A program made the translations under genes and the position numbers. Below, piece by piece: positions 1-10,700 of a stretch of 59,615 nt of DNA. This DNA comes from Bacteroidales bacterium (GTDB taxonomy: Bacteria > Bacteroidota > Bacteroidia > Bacteroidales > UBA932). Where the stretch lies: contig JAFYWC010000116.1 in NCBI GenBank assembly GCA_017546585.1, forward strand, positions 1-59,615, written 5' to 3'. The notes under the pieces were generated by a model, which made no database searches, was not told the DNA's origin, and was given only the letters and a program-made list of their open reading frames with translations. Each line of letters starts with the position of its first letter. Within the stretch, counting starts at the first letter, position 1.

Positions 1-554
1 CGGATAGGCTTGATGTCGATCTGTGAACCTGGGAGGAATGCCTCGATTCCGAATACGTCCACGATCATACCACCCTTTGTACGAGTCTTCACGTAACCCT
101 TTACGATCTCGTCTGCTGCGAAAGCAGCGTTTACCATATCCCAAGAACGGAGCTGGCGTGCCTTCTTGTGTGAAAGGATAAGCTGACCCTTTCTGTCCTC
201 AGTGGTCTCTACGAACACCTCAACCTTGTCACCTACTGCGAGGTCCTGGTTGTAACGGAACTCAGGAGCCATAATGACACCCTCGCTCTTGTAACCGATG
301 TTAACGATAACCTCTCTCTTGCTGATGGCTGTAACAACACCCTCAACAACTTCACCCTCTACTACCTTAGAGAGTGTCTGGTTGTACTGCTCAGCGATTG
401 CCTCAACTGAACCGCCGTAAACATCGTCGTTCTCGAATGCATTCCAGTCGAACTCCTCAGGAGCTACTGAAGCGTTGAGAACTACCTTCTTGGTTTCTTC
501 TACTGCTGGAGTTACCTCTGGAGCAACCTCAGCAATTGTCTTGTTTTCTTCCAT
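1..554 (-). CDS. rpsA: 30S ribosomal protein S1, N-terminal part (gene runs off the left edge)
   Basis: Only the first 184 codons are in the window. S1 binds mRNA on the small ribosomal subunit and helps recruit it. The start codon is the ATG at 552-554, giving a protein that begins MEENKTIAEV. An acidic Ala/Val/Glu-rich leader of about 45 residues comes first. It is followed by an S1/OB-fold repeat (VVEGEVVEGVVTAISKREV, then GYKSEGVI) and the start of a second repeat (VKGYVKTRTKGGMIVDVFG, then AFLPGSQIDI). A Bacteroidetes-type promoter sits about 95 bases upstream, leaving a leader long enough for autoregulation, which is known for S1 in other bacteria and is only inferred here. The identification is firm; total length is unknown because the 3' end is outside. 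Confidence 0.96.
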   Translation of the reverse strand, partial: MEENKTIAEVAPEVTPAVEETKKVVLNASVAPEEFDWNAFENDDVYGGSVEAIAEQYNQTLSKVVEGEVVEGVVTAISKREVIVNIGYKSEGVIMAPEFRYNQDLAVGDKVEVFVETTEDRKGQLILSHKKARQLRSWDMVNAAFAADEIVKGYVKTRTKGGMIVDVFGIEAFLPGSQIDIKPI

Positions 555-649
555 TGTAATTGATTAAAAAACAAACTAGTGGGTTAAACATTATTTATTG
601 TGCCTGCCTCTGCGACGCGTTTAAAAGCGTGCTTCGGTCAAAAAGCGCG

Positions 650-680
650 CAAAAATATGTATAATTTTCCGATTATCAAA
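650..680 (-). promoter_or_regulatory. Bacteroidetes-type promoter for rpsA
   Basis: On the minus strand TTTG (677-680) is followed after 19 bases by TATTTTTG (650-657). This matches the Bacteroides primary-sigma consensus TTTG/N19-21/TAnnTTTG exactly. The predicted start is near 643, giving rpsA a leader of roughly 90 bases. Confidence 0.75.
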
Positions 681-708
681 CATTTTCGTAAATTATTTGG
701 TCACTTCA

Positions 709-1395
709 TCAATCGTTGACCAGCTGTTCGTCCGAGAAACTGTAGTATGAACGCCCTGAGACGATTACGTGATCCAGCAACTGAAGATCACAGGCCTTCA
801 GAGCGGCCCCGATGTCCCTTGTCTGGTTTATGTCATCCACGCTCGGCAGTGCGTTTCCGGAAGGGTGATTGTGGACCAGAATCACGGAGGAAGCCTTCCT
901 CTCAAGTGCCCTCCTCAGCACTACCCTCTTGTCCAGAACCGTCGAATCCTGACCTCCGCTGCTCATCATTTCCTTTGCGATAAGCCTGTTCGTCCTGTTA
1001 AGGAAAAGCACCCAGAGTTCCTCGTGGTCCAGATGGCGCATAATCGGCAGCATCACCCTATAGACCTTGTGAGGAGAATCCATTCTCGGCGCCTCCTCGA
1101 TTCCGGCCTCTTCGGCTATGCGCCGGCCGATCTCGAACGCCGCCGCCACCGTCACGGCCTTGCCGGGACCTATTCCATTCACGCCGCAGAGTTTCTCCAC
1201 AGGCATCGCAGCCAGCTCTCCCAGCTTCCCTTCAGCAAGACCAAGCAGTTCACGAGCCACATCCACGACATTCCTTCCACCTGTGCCGGTCCGGAGAAGA
1301 ATGGCCAGCAGCTCGGCGTTCGTCAACGCCTTCGCCCCCTTGTCCATCATCTTCTCCCTCGGCCTCTCCTCCGCACATAGATCCTTCATTTTCAT
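709..1395 (-). CDS. radC: RadC family JAB-domain protein
   Basis: A 228-residue RadC family protein. The N-terminal half (about 1-95) holds helix-hairpin-helix-like sequence (GVNGIGPGKAVTVAAAFEIG). The C-terminal half is the MPN/JAB metal-binding domain with the family motif HNHPSG followed by a conserved Asp (PSVDD) and LLDHVIVSG near the end. Early reports linked RadC to DNA repair, but the molecular role remains unsettled; the domain resembles JAB peptidases. I chose the ATG at 1393-1395 (MKMKDLCAEERPREKM) over the longer frame opening at 1446. A TAATTTTG promoter element lies between the two, and family members begin near this LCAEERPREK motif. It lies downstream of rpoN on the same strand but appears to have its own promoter. 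Confidence 0.93.
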   Translation of the reverse strand: MKMKDLCAEERPREKMMDKGAKALTNAELLAILLRTGTGGRNVVDVARELLGLAEGKLGELAAMPVEKLCGVNGIGPGKAVTVAAAFEIGRRIAEEAGIEEAPRMDSPHKVYRVMLPIMRHLDHEELWVLFLNRTNRLIAKEMMSSGGQDSTVLDKRVVLRRALERKASSVILVHNHPSGNALPSVDDINQTRDIGAALKACDLQLLDHVIVSGRSYYSFSDEQLVND

Positions 1396-1412
1396 AATCT
1401 TACGTTTTTGCG

Positions 1413-1420
1413 CAAAATTA
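1413..1420 (-). promoter_or_regulatory. -7 element upstream of radC
   Basis: TAATTTTG on the minus strand, matching TAnnTTTG, 17 bases before the radC ATG. A TTTG (1444-1447) lies about 23 bases upstream, slightly outside the usual spacing. It supports the shorter radC start. Confidence 0.45.
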
Positions 1421-1429
1421 TGTACACGA

Positions 1430-1464
1430 CACGGCCTCCGCAACAAAATGTGACGAAGGCCGTG
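1430..1464 (-). terminator. Stem-loop between rpoN and radC
   Basis: CACGGCCT (1430-1437) pairs with AGGCCGTG (1457-1464). It lies between the rpoN stop and the radC promoter. There is no clean T tract on the minus strand, so termination is only possible. Confidence 0.35.
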
Positions 1465-1507
1465 AAAGTTTTTCTCTTTTTTATAATTATTTCTTTTTCT
1501 TTAAATC

Positions 1508-2917
1508 CTAAAGCTCCTTTCTGAGTCTTGCCTTAGGAATTCCGAGCTGGTCGCGATACTTGGCGATGGTTCGACGGGCAACCTTGTAGCCCTTTTCAGT
1601 CATCCTGTCCACCAGTTCGTCGTCTGTATAAGGCTTGTGCTTGTCCTCATTATCGACGCACTCCTGAAGAGCCTTCTTGAGTTCTCTGGTAGACACCTCT
1701 TCTCCATCCTGATTCTCCAGTCCTTCAGAGAAGAAATACTTGAGAGAATAGATTCCGAAATGAGTCTCTATGTACTTGCTGTTCACAACTCGCGAAACAG
1801 TCGAGATATCGAAGCCGGTCTTCTCGGCGATATCCTTCAGCACCATCGGCTTCAGATGAGTCTCGTCACCATCGATGAAATAGTCGTGCTGGTAATCGAT
1901 GATAGCCTGCATCGTGCTTGAAAGCGTGTTGTGACGCTGCTTGATGGCCTCGACAAACCACTTTGCCGAATCAAGCTTCTTCTTCACGAATGCGGCTGCT
2001 TCCCTCTTCTCCCTTTCGGAAGAATTCGCAGCCTCCAAAAGGATATCAGCATACCTCTTGTTGACCCTTAGCTCCGGGATCGAGAACCTCGGCATCGAGA
2101 GAAGGAGCTTTCCGTCCCTGTACTCGAGCTGGAAATCCGGCACGATCTGCTGGGCCTGGTCTGTGTACGTATCATCGATCTGACCTCCCGGAGAAGGGTT
2201 CAGCTTAAGGATCTTGGCCATAGCCGCCTTGAGTTCCTCCTCAGTAAGGTTCATCCTTGTCATTATCTTCTGGAAATGCTTGCTGGTAAACTCATTGAAG
2301 TGATTCTTAAGAATCTTCACAGCATTGTCGACCTCCGGACACTTGTGGAGGTTCTTGATCTGGAGAAGCAGACACTCCCTGAGGTCTCTCGCGCCCACTC
2401 CCGCAGGCTCGAACTCCTGTATGATCTTGAGCATATCAAGGACTTCCTGCTCATCTGTCTCGATGTTGGCCCTGAACGAAAGGTCGTCCACGACGCTGTC
2501 GATGCTGCGGCGAAGATAGCCGTCATCGTCAAGACTGCCTATGAGGAAAGAAGCCACAGCATACTGATGCTCGGTAAGATTTCTGTATCCCAACTGCTCC
2601 TGAAGACTCTGCGTAAAGCTTTCCTTTACAGAGAACGTGTTGTACTGAGGACGCTCGTCCTTACAGTAATTGTCCGACCTGAGACGGTAGCTCGGGATGG
2701 AATCATCCTCCTTGTACTCTGACAGAGACACTTCTCTTGGAGCCTCATCCTCCTCGGAAGATGACTGCGCGTCCTCATCCAGAACCGGATTCTCCTCCAG
2801 TTCCTTGCGTATCCTCTGCTCCAGATCCTGTATCGGAAGCTCGATGAGCTTGATGGTCTGGATCTGCAGCGGAGACAGCTTCTGAGTCTGCTTCAGCTCT
2901 AACCCTTGTTTCAACAT
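1508..2917 (-). CDS. rpoN: RNA polymerase sigma-54 factor
   Basis: A 469-residue sigma-54, the alternative sigma factor that needs AAA+ activators to open promoters. Region I is at the N-terminus (LKQTQKLSPLQIQTIKLIELP, then LEENPVLDE, about residues 6-50). An acidic Ser/Glu/Asp linker follows, then the core-binding domain, then a helix-turn-helix (DIAEKTGFDISTVSRVVN, about 345-365) followed by FGIYSLKYFFSEG. The C-terminus carries the diagnostic RpoN box (ARRTIAKYRDQLGIPKARLR). Length and domain order are normal. The next gene upstream, the SPOR protein, ends 20 bases before it, so the three-gene run lipoprotein-SPOR-rpoN may be one transcript. No sigma-54 activator is present in the window. 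Confidence 0.97.
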   Translation of the reverse strand: MLKQGLELKQTQKLSPLQIQTIKLIELPIQDLEQRIRKELEENPVLDEDAQSSSEEDEAPREVSLSEYKEDDSIPSYRLRSDNYCKDERPQYNTFSVKESFTQSLQEQLGYRNLTEHQYAVASFLIGSLDDDGYLRRSIDSVVDDLSFRANIETDEQEVLDMLKIIQEFEPAGVGARDLRECLLLQIKNLHKCPEVDNAVKILKNHFNEFTSKHFQKIMTRMNLTEEELKAAMAKILKLNPSPGGQIDDTYTDQAQQIVPDFQLEYRDGKLLLSMPRFSIPELRVNKRYADILLEAANSSEREKREAAAFVKKKLDSAKWFVEAIKQRHNTLSSTMQAIIDYQHDYFIDGDETHLKPMVLKDIAEKTGFDISTVSRVVNSKYIETHFGIYSLKYFFSEGLENQDGEEVSTRELKKALQECVDNEDKHKPYTDDELVDRMTEKGYKVARRTIAKYRDQLGIPKARLRKEL

Positions 2918-2937
2918 AACACTACTACTTCCTTAAG

Positions 2938-3498
2938 TTATTGCACCTTCGGACGAAGCACGCGAAGCGTGTCGACCACATAGGCGTTATCCTTGTCCAC
3001 TATAGGATACTCGATGTTCTCCTTCACGACAAACGCGCTAGGGAAAGCACTCTTGATGCGTGTAAGAAGAGACATCGCCTCCGACTTTGTCCTGCAGTCG
3101 CCCACAGTCACCTTGAAGTAAGGGTTTGTGTAGGTCCTGTATGCAGGAATGTCGTGATACATATTCACGAACTTCTTGATGGTCTGCTCCGACTCCACTC
3201 TGGCAGTCTGCCTGTTGTCGAAGAAGATCCTGACGCGGTAGCCCGACATTGTCCTTGTTCCGTTCGCTGCGATATGCGCGTTCATCGAATCCGCGATGAC
3301 ATCGGACTGTTCCACATTGACAAGGCTGAACACATTCTGACCCACCAGAGTAGAGTCGACTGCAGCAGCCGGCCTGTACACCAGTGTATCTACATATTCA
3401 TATCCTTCGGGAGCAATTATTTCCTGAGCGCCGGCCTCGTTGGCCGCAAGCAGAGAGAAAAAAGACAGAATCAGAATTGCGATATGGGAATTTCTCAT
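2938..3498 (-). CDS. Secreted SPOR-domain protein
   Basis: A 186-residue protein with a signal peptide (hydrophobic stretch about residues 6-19, likely cleavage near ANEAGA-QE). The C-terminal part (about 105-170) looks like a SPOR domain: GYRVRIFFDNRQTARVESE, then PYFKVTVGDCRTKSEAMSL, ending with a beta strand and VKENIEYP. SPOR domains bind denuded peptidoglycan, often at division sites, so a periplasmic wall-associated role is inferred. Its ATG overlaps the stop of the upstream lipoprotein gene by four bases (ATGA), which implies translational coupling. Members of this type are common in Bacteroidales but not functionally named. Confidence 0.82.
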   Translation of the reverse strand: MRNSHIAILILSFFSLLAANEAGAQEIIAPEGYEYVDTLVYRPAAAVDSTLVGQNVFSLVNVEQSDVIADSMNAHIAANGTRTMSGYRVRIFFDNRQTARVESEQTIKKFVNMYHDIPAYRTYTNPYFKVTVGDCRTKSEAMSLLTRIKSAFPSAFVVKENIEYPIVDKDNAYVVDTLRVLRPKVQ

Positions 3499-3962
3499 TT
3501 TTCAGTGTTTTCCAAAAGTTTCTTTACAGGTATATCGTTTAGTCTTATGACCTTGGACACTCCTTTCTTGAGTGTGACACGGGCCGAAACATCAATCATA
3601 CATTCGCCGAGGACCTTTTCATCAAGAAGGGCCATAAGCTCGGACAGACCGACACCCGACGCTATCGTGACCTTGGCCTTCAGATGGTATATCTCAGCTG
3701 ACCTCGCCTGCAATACAAACGGATCGACAGCGACATTACCAAGAACCTTGCCAGAACGCTTCAACGCGCCTTCAATTTCTGAAAGTCCGATCTCGAAGGC
3801 AGGATTGTCGACACCGACCGCCAGGTGAACATAGACCCCGGAGAGGCCCGCAAGGCTGACGTTCTCCACTTCTACAGAAGTGACGCTTATCTGCTTGACC
3901 TTGTTGCAGCTTGTGAGGCAAAGCATCAGCGCAGCCATCAGCACAAGTGCGATTTTTCTCAT
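3495..3962 (-). CDS. LEA14-like lipoprotein
   Basis: A 155-residue lipoprotein. The start at 3960-3962 gives a classic lipoprotein signal (MRKIALVLMAALMLCLTSC, lipid-attachment Cys19); the frame stays open upstream to 3998 but those residues would precede the signal. The mature part resembles the LEA14/WHy fold: VEVENVSLAGLSGVYVHLAVGVDNPAFEIGL, where a short N-P dipeptide follows a beta strand, as in water-stress LEA type 2 domains. The function is unknown; a periplasmic-side membrane anchor is likely. It is the first gene of the run into the SPOR protein and is divergent from miaB, with back-to-back TATCTTTG elements between them. Confidence 0.75.
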   Translation of the reverse strand: MRKIALVLMAALMLCLTSCNKVKQISVTSVEVENVSLAGLSGVYVHLAVGVDNPAFEIGLSEIEGALKRSGKVLGNVAVDPFVLQARSAEIYHLKAKVTIASGVGLSELMALLDEKVLGECMIDVSARVTLKKGVSKVIRLNDIPVKKLLENTEK

Positions 3963-3995
3963 ATATTTTTTCACAATAAACAATTTACATCCTCG

Positions 3996-4003
3996 CAAAG
4001 ATA
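3996..4003 (-). promoter_or_regulatory. -7 element for the LEA14-like lipoprotein gene
   Basis: TATCTTTG on the minus strand, 33 bases before the ATG. It is paired with an identical element on the plus strand for miaB; no clear TTTG lies at the usual upstream distance. Confidence 0.5.
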
Positions 4004-4024
4004 ACTATATTCGTTTAAAAATCC

Positions 4025-4032
4025 TATCTTTG
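4025..4032 (+). promoter_or_regulatory. -7 element for miaB
   Basis: TATCTTTG, 32 bases before the miaB start. It sits back to back with the minus-strand copy at 3996-4003. Confidence 0.55.
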
Positions 4033-4064
4033 TATGTTGATAGAAAAAGACGCATACGACATAT

Positions 4065-5426
4065 ATGAATACTGTTAACATAAGACCTTTGACAGACCCT
4101 TCGAAGCCGAAGGTGTACATCGAGACATACGGATGTCAGATGAATGTCAACGACAGTGAAGTGATCCTTTCGATCCTTCAGGAGGCCGGTTATGTCCTGA
4201 CAGATGACATCGAAGAGGCCGACGTCATCCTTGCGAACACCTGCTCGATCAGAGACAACGCAGAGCAGAGAATCTGGGGCCGCATCGACCAGTTCAAGCT
4301 TCAGAAGCGCAAGAGAGACGGAGTGGTCATCGGCATCGTAGGATGTATGGCCGAGAGACTCAAGGACAAGCTGCTCACAGCTGTGGATCTCGTAGCCGGA
4401 CCGGACTCATACAGAAGCCTTCCTATGCTCCTTGAGGCTGTTGCTCCAGGCAAGCCTCAGATCAATGTCCTTCTTTCGCACGAAGAGACATATGCAGAGA
4501 TTTCCCCTGTAAGACTTGACAAGAACGGCGTATCCGCATTCATCTCGATTATGAGAGGATGCAACAACGTATGTTCATACTGCGTGGTTCCTTACACAAG
4601 AGGAGCGGAGCGCAGCCGCGACCCATACACAATCGTAGCCGAAGCCAAGACATTATACGCAAACGGCTACAAGGAGGTTACACTTCTCGGCCAGAATGTA
4701 GACTCATACTACTGGAAGGACCCTCAGAATGCAGGAAAGAACGTAAACTTCCCTCAGCTTCTCGAGATGGTGGCCAAGATCAGCCCGGACCTCCGTGTCA
4801 GATTCTCGACTTCACATCCTAAGGACATCAGCGACGAAGTCATCTACACAATGGCTATGTATGAGAACATCTGCAAGCACATCCACCTGCCTGTCCAGTC
4901 CGGCAGCAGCATTATGCTTGAGAAGATGCGCCGCAAGTACAACCGCGAGTGGTATCTCGAGAGAGTTGCAAAGATCCGCAGCGTCATTCCTGACTGCGGC
5001 CTCACTACAGACGTGATCGCCGGTTTCAGCGGAGAGACGGAGCAGGACCACATCGACACGCTCACCCTTATGGAGCAGGTGGTGTTCGACTCTGCATTTA
5101 TGTTCGCTTATTCGGAGCGCCCAGGCACACTGGCATCGAAGAAATATCCTGACGACATCCCATACGACCTCAAGACTTCAAGACTGAACGAGATCATCGC
5201 CCTCCAGGGACGTATGAGCCTCAAGAGCAACGAGAAGGAGATCGGAAGAGTCCTCAAGGTTCTTGTGGAAGGTCCGTCAAAGAAGAATCCTGACGAACTC
5301 TGCGGAAGGGCAAGCAGCAACAAGATGTGCGTCTTCCCTTCACGCGGCGAAAAGGCAGGAGACTACTGCGAAGTGGAGGTTGTATCGGTAACCTCCGCTA
5401 CCCTCATCTGCAAGAGGATTGACTAA
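4065..5426 (+). CDS. miaB: tRNA-2-methylthio-N6-dimethylallyladenosine synthase
   Basis: A 453-residue radical-SAM methylthiotransferase that adds the 2-methylthio group to i6A37 in tRNAs reading UNN codons. The N-terminal UPF0004 domain carries [13 protein letters not shown], and the other cluster cysteines are in ANTCSI and GCMAER. The radical SAM CxxxCxxC motif is in [17 protein letters not shown] (about residue 164). Downstream motifs include [20 protein letters not shown] and [12 protein letters not shown]. The last 60 or so residues form the TRAM RNA-binding domain. The QMNVND signature and TRAM tail favour MiaB over RimO or MtaB. glpK starts 16 bases after the stop, so read-through transcription is possible. 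Confidence 0.96.
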   Translation: MNTVNIRPLTDPSKPKVYIETYGCQMNVNDSEVILSILQEAGYVLTDDIEEADVILANTCSIRDNAEQRIWGRIDQFKLQKRKRDGVVIGIVGCMAERLKDKLLTAVDLVAGPDSYRSLPMLLEAVAPGKPQINVLLSHEETYAEISPVRLDKNGVSAFISIMRGCNNVCSYCVVPYTRGAERSRDPYTIVAEAKTLYANGYKEVTLLGQNVDSYYWKDPQNAGKNVNFPQLLEMVAKISPDLRVRFSTSHPKDISDEVIYTMAMYENICKHIHLPVQSGSSIMLEKMRRKYNREWYLERVAKIRSVIPDCGLTTDVIAGFSGETEQDHIDTLTLMEQVVFDSAFMFAYSERPGTLASKKYPDDIPYDLKTSRLNEIIALQGRMSLKSNEKEIGRVLKVLVEGPSKKNPDELCGRASSNKMCVFPSRGEKAGDYCEVEVVSVTSATLICKRID

Positions 5427-5442
5427 CAAGCATATACTACCT

Positions 5443-6936
5443 ATGAAGAAGTACATACTTGCCCTTGACCAAGGCACAAGCAGTTCAAGGGCAATTGTCT
5501 TTGACGAACAGGGAAAGACCAAGGCAATCTCACAGAAGGAGTTCACACAGATATTCCCGAAACCGGGCTGGGTGGAGCATAACCCTATGGAAATCTGGTC
5601 TTCTCAGGCTTCAGTGATTGCCGAAGCGATCACATCGATCGGCATCAACGGAGCGAACATCGCCGGTATCGGAATCACCAACCAGCGTGAGACCACCATC
5701 GTGTGGGACGCCGAGACTGGCGAACCTGTATATAACGCCATCGTATGGCAGGACCGCAGAACATCGAAGTACTGCGACAAGCTCAAGAAGGAAGGCAGGA
5801 CAGATTTCATCCGCAACAAGACAGGACTCATCATCGACGCATACTTCAGTGCGACAAAGGTGCGCTGGATCCTGGAGAACATAGAAGGTGCAAGACAGAG
5901 GGCCGAAGAAGGAAAACTTCGATTCGGCACTGTGGACAGCTGGCTTGTGTGGAGACTCACCAGAGGTCAGGTACACGCTACTGATGTCAGCAACGCATCA
6001 AGGACTATGCTCTTCAACATCCACACTCTCGAGTGGGACAAAGAGCTTCTCGAGCTCTTCGGCATACCGGCTTCTATGATGCCGGAAGTCAAGTCATCAA
6101 GCGAAATCTACGGATACACCAAGGCTACCCTCTTTGCACACGAAGTGCCTATCGCGGGCATTGCCGGCGACCAGCAGGCCGCCCTCTTCGGCCAGATGTG
6201 TACAGAGCCGGGGGCAGTAAAGAACACATACGGCACCGGCTGTTTCCTTCTTATGAACAGCGGAGAGAAGCCGATTATGTCTTCGAACAATCTCCTCACT
6301 ACAATCGCCTGGAAGATCGGCGACACTGTGAACTACGCTCTCGAAGGCAGCATCTTCGTTGCAGGCTCACTCATCCAGTGGCTCCGCGACGGATTGGGAA
6401 TCATCAAATCTTCCAATGACATCGAGAAACTAGCGAATACCGTTCCCGACAACGGAGGCGTGTATTTCGTACCTGCACTTACAGGCTTGGGAGCACCATA
6501 CTGGGATCAGTATGCGAAAGGTTCCATCTTCGGCCTGACAAGAGGAACGACTGCCGGCCACATTGCACGCGCAGCATTGGAGGGCGTCGCATTCCAGACT
6601 ATGGACATCGTGAACGCAATGGAGAAGGACGCCGGATGTCCGCTGAAGGAACTGAAGGTGGACGGAGGCGCATCCCGCAACAATCTCCTGATGCAGTTCC
6701 AGGCAGACGTGCTCGGCACATCGGTGATCAGACCTAAGGTCACTGAGACCACAGCGCTTGGAGCGGCATACCTTGCAGGACTTGCCGTAGGATACTGGGA
6801 GAGCATCGACCACATCAAGAGCCAGTGGGGCGTGGACAAGGAGTTCACTCCACAGGCGGACGAGGCGACAGTCACTGCGCTCAAGGAGGGCTGGACAAGC
6901 GCCATCAGCAGAACTCTAACCGAAAAACAGGCATAA
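5443..6936 (+). CDS. glpK: Glycerol kinase
   Basis: A 497-residue FGGY-family kinase phosphorylating glycerol to glycerol 3-phosphate in the cytoplasm. The start at 5443 ([20 protein letters not shown]) is chosen because the phosphate-binding DQGTSSSR motif falls at the usual place; the frame is open to 5419 but overlaps the end of miaB. Other family signatures are [15 protein letters not shown], the [13 protein letters not shown] motif, [10 protein letters not shown], and the C-terminal [19 protein letters not shown]. The length equals typical GlpK. glpF follows after 4 bases, giving an uptake-and-trap pair; no glycerol-3-phosphate dehydrogenase or glp regulator is in the window. Confidence 0.97.
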   Translation: MKKYILALDQGTSSSRAIVFDEQGKTKAISQKEFTQIFPKPGWVEHNPMEIWSSQASVIAEAITSIGINGANIAGIGITNQRETTIVWDAETGEPVYNAIVWQDRRTSKYCDKLKKEGRTDFIRNKTGLIIDAYFSATKVRWILENIEGARQRAEEGKLRFGTVDSWLVWRLTRGQVHATDVSNASRTMLFNIHTLEWDKELLELFGIPASMMPEVKSSSEIYGYTKATLFAHEVPIAGIAGDQQAALFGQMCTEPGAVKNTYGTGCFLLMNSGEKPIMSSNNLLTTIAWKIGDTVNYALEGSIFVAGSLIQWLRDGLGIIKSSNDIEKLANTVPDNGGVYFVPALTGLGAPYWDQYAKGSIFGLTRGTTAGHIARAALEGVAFQTMDIVNAMEKDAGCPLKELKVDGGASRNNLLMQFQADVLGTSVIRPKVTETTALGAAYLAGLAVGYWESIDHIKSQWGVDKEFTPQADEATVTALKEGWTSAISRTLTEKQA

Positions 6937-6940
6937 GACT

Positions 6941-7669
6941 ATGACACTTCTCACCAAATGCATCTTCGAGTTCATCGGAACTCTTGTACTGATTATGTTA
7001 GGAGACGGCGTATGCTGCGCGACGAGCCTTGAGAAAAGCAAGGCGAAAGGAGCGGGATGGGCTGTAGTGACACTCGGATGGGGACTTGCAGTTATGTGCG
7101 GAGTCTTTATCGCAGGTCCATACTCCGGAGCACATCTGAACCCTGCCGTGACATTGGGCTTCGCCCTTGCAGGACAGTTCGACTGGTGCGCAGTGATTCC
7201 GTACATCGCAGCACAGATGCTTGGTGGTTTTGCAGGAGCTGTCATCGTATACCTTTTCTATAAGGACCACTTCGACGTTACAGAGGACACCGGCACGAAA
7301 CTCGGCGTATTCTGCACAATGCCGGCCATTATGAACAAGGGACGAAATTTCTTCTGCGAGTTCGTGGCAAGCTGGCTTCTCGTGTTTGTGATTCTTGCAC
7401 TCGGCAACAAGGAAAATCTTCCGGAAATCGGTATGGGAGAGCTTGGAGCCTTCCCTGTGACTATGCTTATCGTGGCGATCGGTATGTCCCTCGGAGCGAC
7501 AACAGGTTATGCCATCAACCCTGCGCGCGACCTCGCTCCACGAATCGCACACGCAGTGCTGCCTATCAAGGGCAAAGGGCCAAGCGGATGGGAATACAGT
7601 TGGGTTCCTGTTGCAGGTCCGATCTGCGGAGGACTCTTCGCCGCACTCACCTATATGTGGATCTACTAG
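6941..7669 (+). CDS. glpF: Glycerol facilitator (aquaglyceroporin)
   Basis: A 242-residue major intrinsic protein with six hydrophobic helices and two half-helix NPA motifs: GAHLNPAVTLGFALAG (about residue 67) and GYAINPARDLAPRI (about residue 190). The Asp after NPAR is the hallmark of glycerol facilitators rather than water channels. It lets glycerol diffuse across the inner membrane. Four bases separate it from glpK, whose kinase traps the incoming glycerol. A strong hairpin terminator directly follows. Confidence 0.96.
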   Translation: MTLLTKCIFEFIGTLVLIMLGDGVCCATSLEKSKAKGAGWAVVTLGWGLAVMCGVFIAGPYSGAHLNPAVTLGFALAGQFDWCAVIPYIAAQMLGGFAGAVIVYLFYKDHFDVTEDTGTKLGVFCTMPAIMNKGRNFFCEFVASWLLVFVILALGNKENLPEIGMGELGAFPVTMLIVAIGMSLGATTGYAINPARDLAPRIAHAVLPIKGKGPSGWEYSWVPVAGPICGGLFAALTYMWIY

Positions 7670-7675
7670 AATCAG

Positions 7676-7714
7676 AAAACCGCCTCTCGATCATTCTATC
7701 GGAAGGCGGTTTTT
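7676..7714. terminator. Bidirectional terminator between glpF and the M64 gene
   Basis: AAAACCGCCT (7676-7685) pairs with AGGCGGTTTT (7705-7714), with an inner CGAT/ATCG stem. T or A runs flank both sides. The stop codon of the convergent M64 gene lies inside the loop region. Confidence 0.85.
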
Positions 7715-10700
7715 CTTATCGTAGTCTGCGAAGGAATCAAATGTACATTGCCAATCGTATCCATATGCGAGCTTATGGATACGGTACCAGATGGCTTCGC
7801 GGGAAGGAGCGTTGAACGTGCCCTGATTATCTTTCATCACGCTTTCCGCTGTCGGGCGCCAAACTCCTGATGCGCAGTCAAGCGCACCTTCGTAAATGCC
7901 TTCAGGCTCTGGTGCATATCGTTCATCTGAAAGTATGTGAGCCCACTTTACTGATGAAGGCTCATCAGTAAAGTCCACATTTCTGTACCAGCCGTAAGAC
8001 TCGAATCTGGCTATGTTGTTCTTGACTTCTGCAGTAACGGACGAGCCTTTCTGTCCTACATATTCATCAGCCAGTTTTGCAAAGCCGTGTCCGCCAGCCT
8101 CGTGCTGGACAAGACCTCTGAAGTCCATCTTCAATGTGACCTTCGGGATATATGACACTGCCTTTCCGCATCCCCAGTCCCCACTGCCGGAAGCATACAT
8201 ATATGTAGAACCTCCGAACTGATCTGAGTTCAACACAGTGACAACAAGGGCTTCCCTCAACCTGTCGGACGACAGCGCCTTGAGAGCATAGCTGAAGCAT
8301 TTTTCATCATTTCCGCTGATAGATGTGCCTTCGCCGTATGCAACACCGAGGGCGGAACCATCCTTGGAAACCACGTTTACCATATACACATTGAAAAGAT
8401 GCCTATAGGTGCTGAACGGCTCTATCTCGAAGAAATGATCTGCAGCCTCATTCATCACCTTGGCGTAAGTTCCGTCAGAAATCGACTGCGCGTCATAGGA
8501 ATCTCCCAGAAGTACGATGTCGATGCCGTTTCCTTCAGTGGCAGTCTGAAGGACAGTCACTTCCCCATCAATGACATCCGGATAGGCAGGATCCGGATTT
8601 GGGTCCGGATTTGGGTCCGGATTTGGGTCGGGCTGCGGTTCCGGAAGCGGCTCCAGTTCTCCAAATGCATTTTCCAATACTGCGAGCACTTCCTCTTCAG
8701 TACCGGTTACAGGATTCACGACATAATATCCGTCAGGACTGACGAGAGCCACATTGCTGTTAACAAAGTCCGACACTGACTGATTGGCGGACACTAAAGT
8801 ATAGACACAAGGCCAATCCAATTCCAGATGGCGGAAATTGTATGGCTTCTGAGTATAGTACGCCAACACTCCCAGACCATCATCCTTATAGTTCTCATAC
8901 CACCTGACTATCTCCGGGTCAGGTTCATCGTCATTGCAGCGATACAGGAGAGTATAGCTATTGGACTGATATATGCCTTTAGTATAAATCTGAGTCTGCG
9001 TTCCTTCCTCATATATATAAGCCATATTCGGAGCATCGATTCTTGAACCGGTGAGATCAAAGCCATCACCGTTCTGCGGAAGGATGTATTTCATATATAC
9101 TTCAAAGAAAGGATTGTCGCACACTTCGTCAGGTATCCTGCCAGACAACCGGTTGTAATGCAGAAACATTGACTTGGATTGGCTCATCAGATTCGTATAT
9201 GAAGCAGGTATGGCGCCAGTAAACTGATTTTCATACAGGCGCAAGGATCTGAGATTCTTCGCATACGCAAACACTTCAGGAAGTTCTCCGGAAATTTTAT
9301 TGTACGACAGATCAATGAGAGACGAAAGGATATCTTCAGCAGATTCAGGAACTTCAATGGAGTCAAATTGACAGCCATTGAGTTCAACCTGATTCAAGCG
9401 GAATATTTCTGAAGGAAGCGTACCGGATATGGGATTTCCATAGAGGGCAACACTCTGCACTTCAGACAAGTCCCCTATGGACTTCGGCAAACTGCCTTTA
9501 AGATTGTTTCTGGACAAAGCTACGGCGTATACCTTATCTCCGCCGTCCGCATAATCCAGTTCTTCGTATGTATAGATTCCATACCATTCGGACAGAGGCT
9601 TGTCAGAACACCAGTTCTCATTGTTTTTCCAATTGTCACCGTCTGTACTCTCATACAGATCGATGAGAGCCTGTCTGACCTTATCCACATCCTGAGATTC
9701 AGGATCGAAGTGCTGACAAATGCTGTACACCAGCCTTGCCGTGCCATCAAGAGTCTCCACGACTACATATGCCCAACGCATCTTGCCGTAGTTAGGATCC
9801 ACAGATATGTAGAACTTCCTGTTTGAAGCATCCTTAGTTCTTACAATATGCACCCAATCCGGATTACCCTCGACTTCGACTGTAAAGTCCTTATTATAGA
9901 TAAACGAGAATATCAGATTGCCGCCTGTCTGACCGACTGACACATATGTGCTGTAACTTCCAAAGCCGTCGTAAGGATATTCAAGGTAGCCGAATGAACC
10001 GAGATCATATATCAAAGGCTTTCGAACACTTGAGGCGCTTCTCGAAAACATATGGAATCGCTTCGCTTCGTTTTCCAGCACTACAATGAAGCCCTCTTCA
10101 AAGACAGTCGGAAGTACGGCTATGTAATAGTCTCCCGGCTCAAAATACTCTCCTTTCGGCCTAAGAACCACATTGGATGCAGAATTGGTAAGCGGAAAGA
10201 CCTCCTTTTCCGGATCATTGCAATCAACATAGAACTCACCTGAAATCCTGGCTCCATCCTGAGAGATTATTGAAACCGCCGTGATCTTTCCTGCGTCAGG
10301 AGTGACAGTAAACTTCAGATATGACAACACACCATCAAACTCCAGCCTCATATCATTTGAAGATGCAGAGGCGACTGAAAGCGCAGTTCCGTCAGGTATG
10401 CTCCCTTTTACAGCAGTCTGTACTGAAGGTAGATTCAAGACCACCTTCGACTGACCGTCAGGTGTGAAATACTCCAAGGCTGAAGCGGGATACACAGCAT
10501 AGTACTCCTCGCTCTGCATCACCTTGCCGGTCGCCTTGCCGTTCTTGAGCTTCAACGGAGTTTCGGCTCCGCTTACGGCTACAGACCCGTTGACAGGCAA
10601 TCCCAGTTCATCAACTATGCTACCCTCAGCAAAGGACACTGCAAAGGAAGACTTGGCAACGACACCGAATTCAGGCTCTCTTTGACAAGAGGCAGCCACT

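Noticed and set aside
769-1380. 203-residue plus-strand frame opposite radC
   Set aside because: Fully antisense to radC, whose protein is clearly conserved.
5419-5442. Longer start for glpK
   Set aside because: It adds MTNKHILP before the conserved [11 protein letters not shown] and overlaps the miaB end; GlpK proteins start at the later Met.
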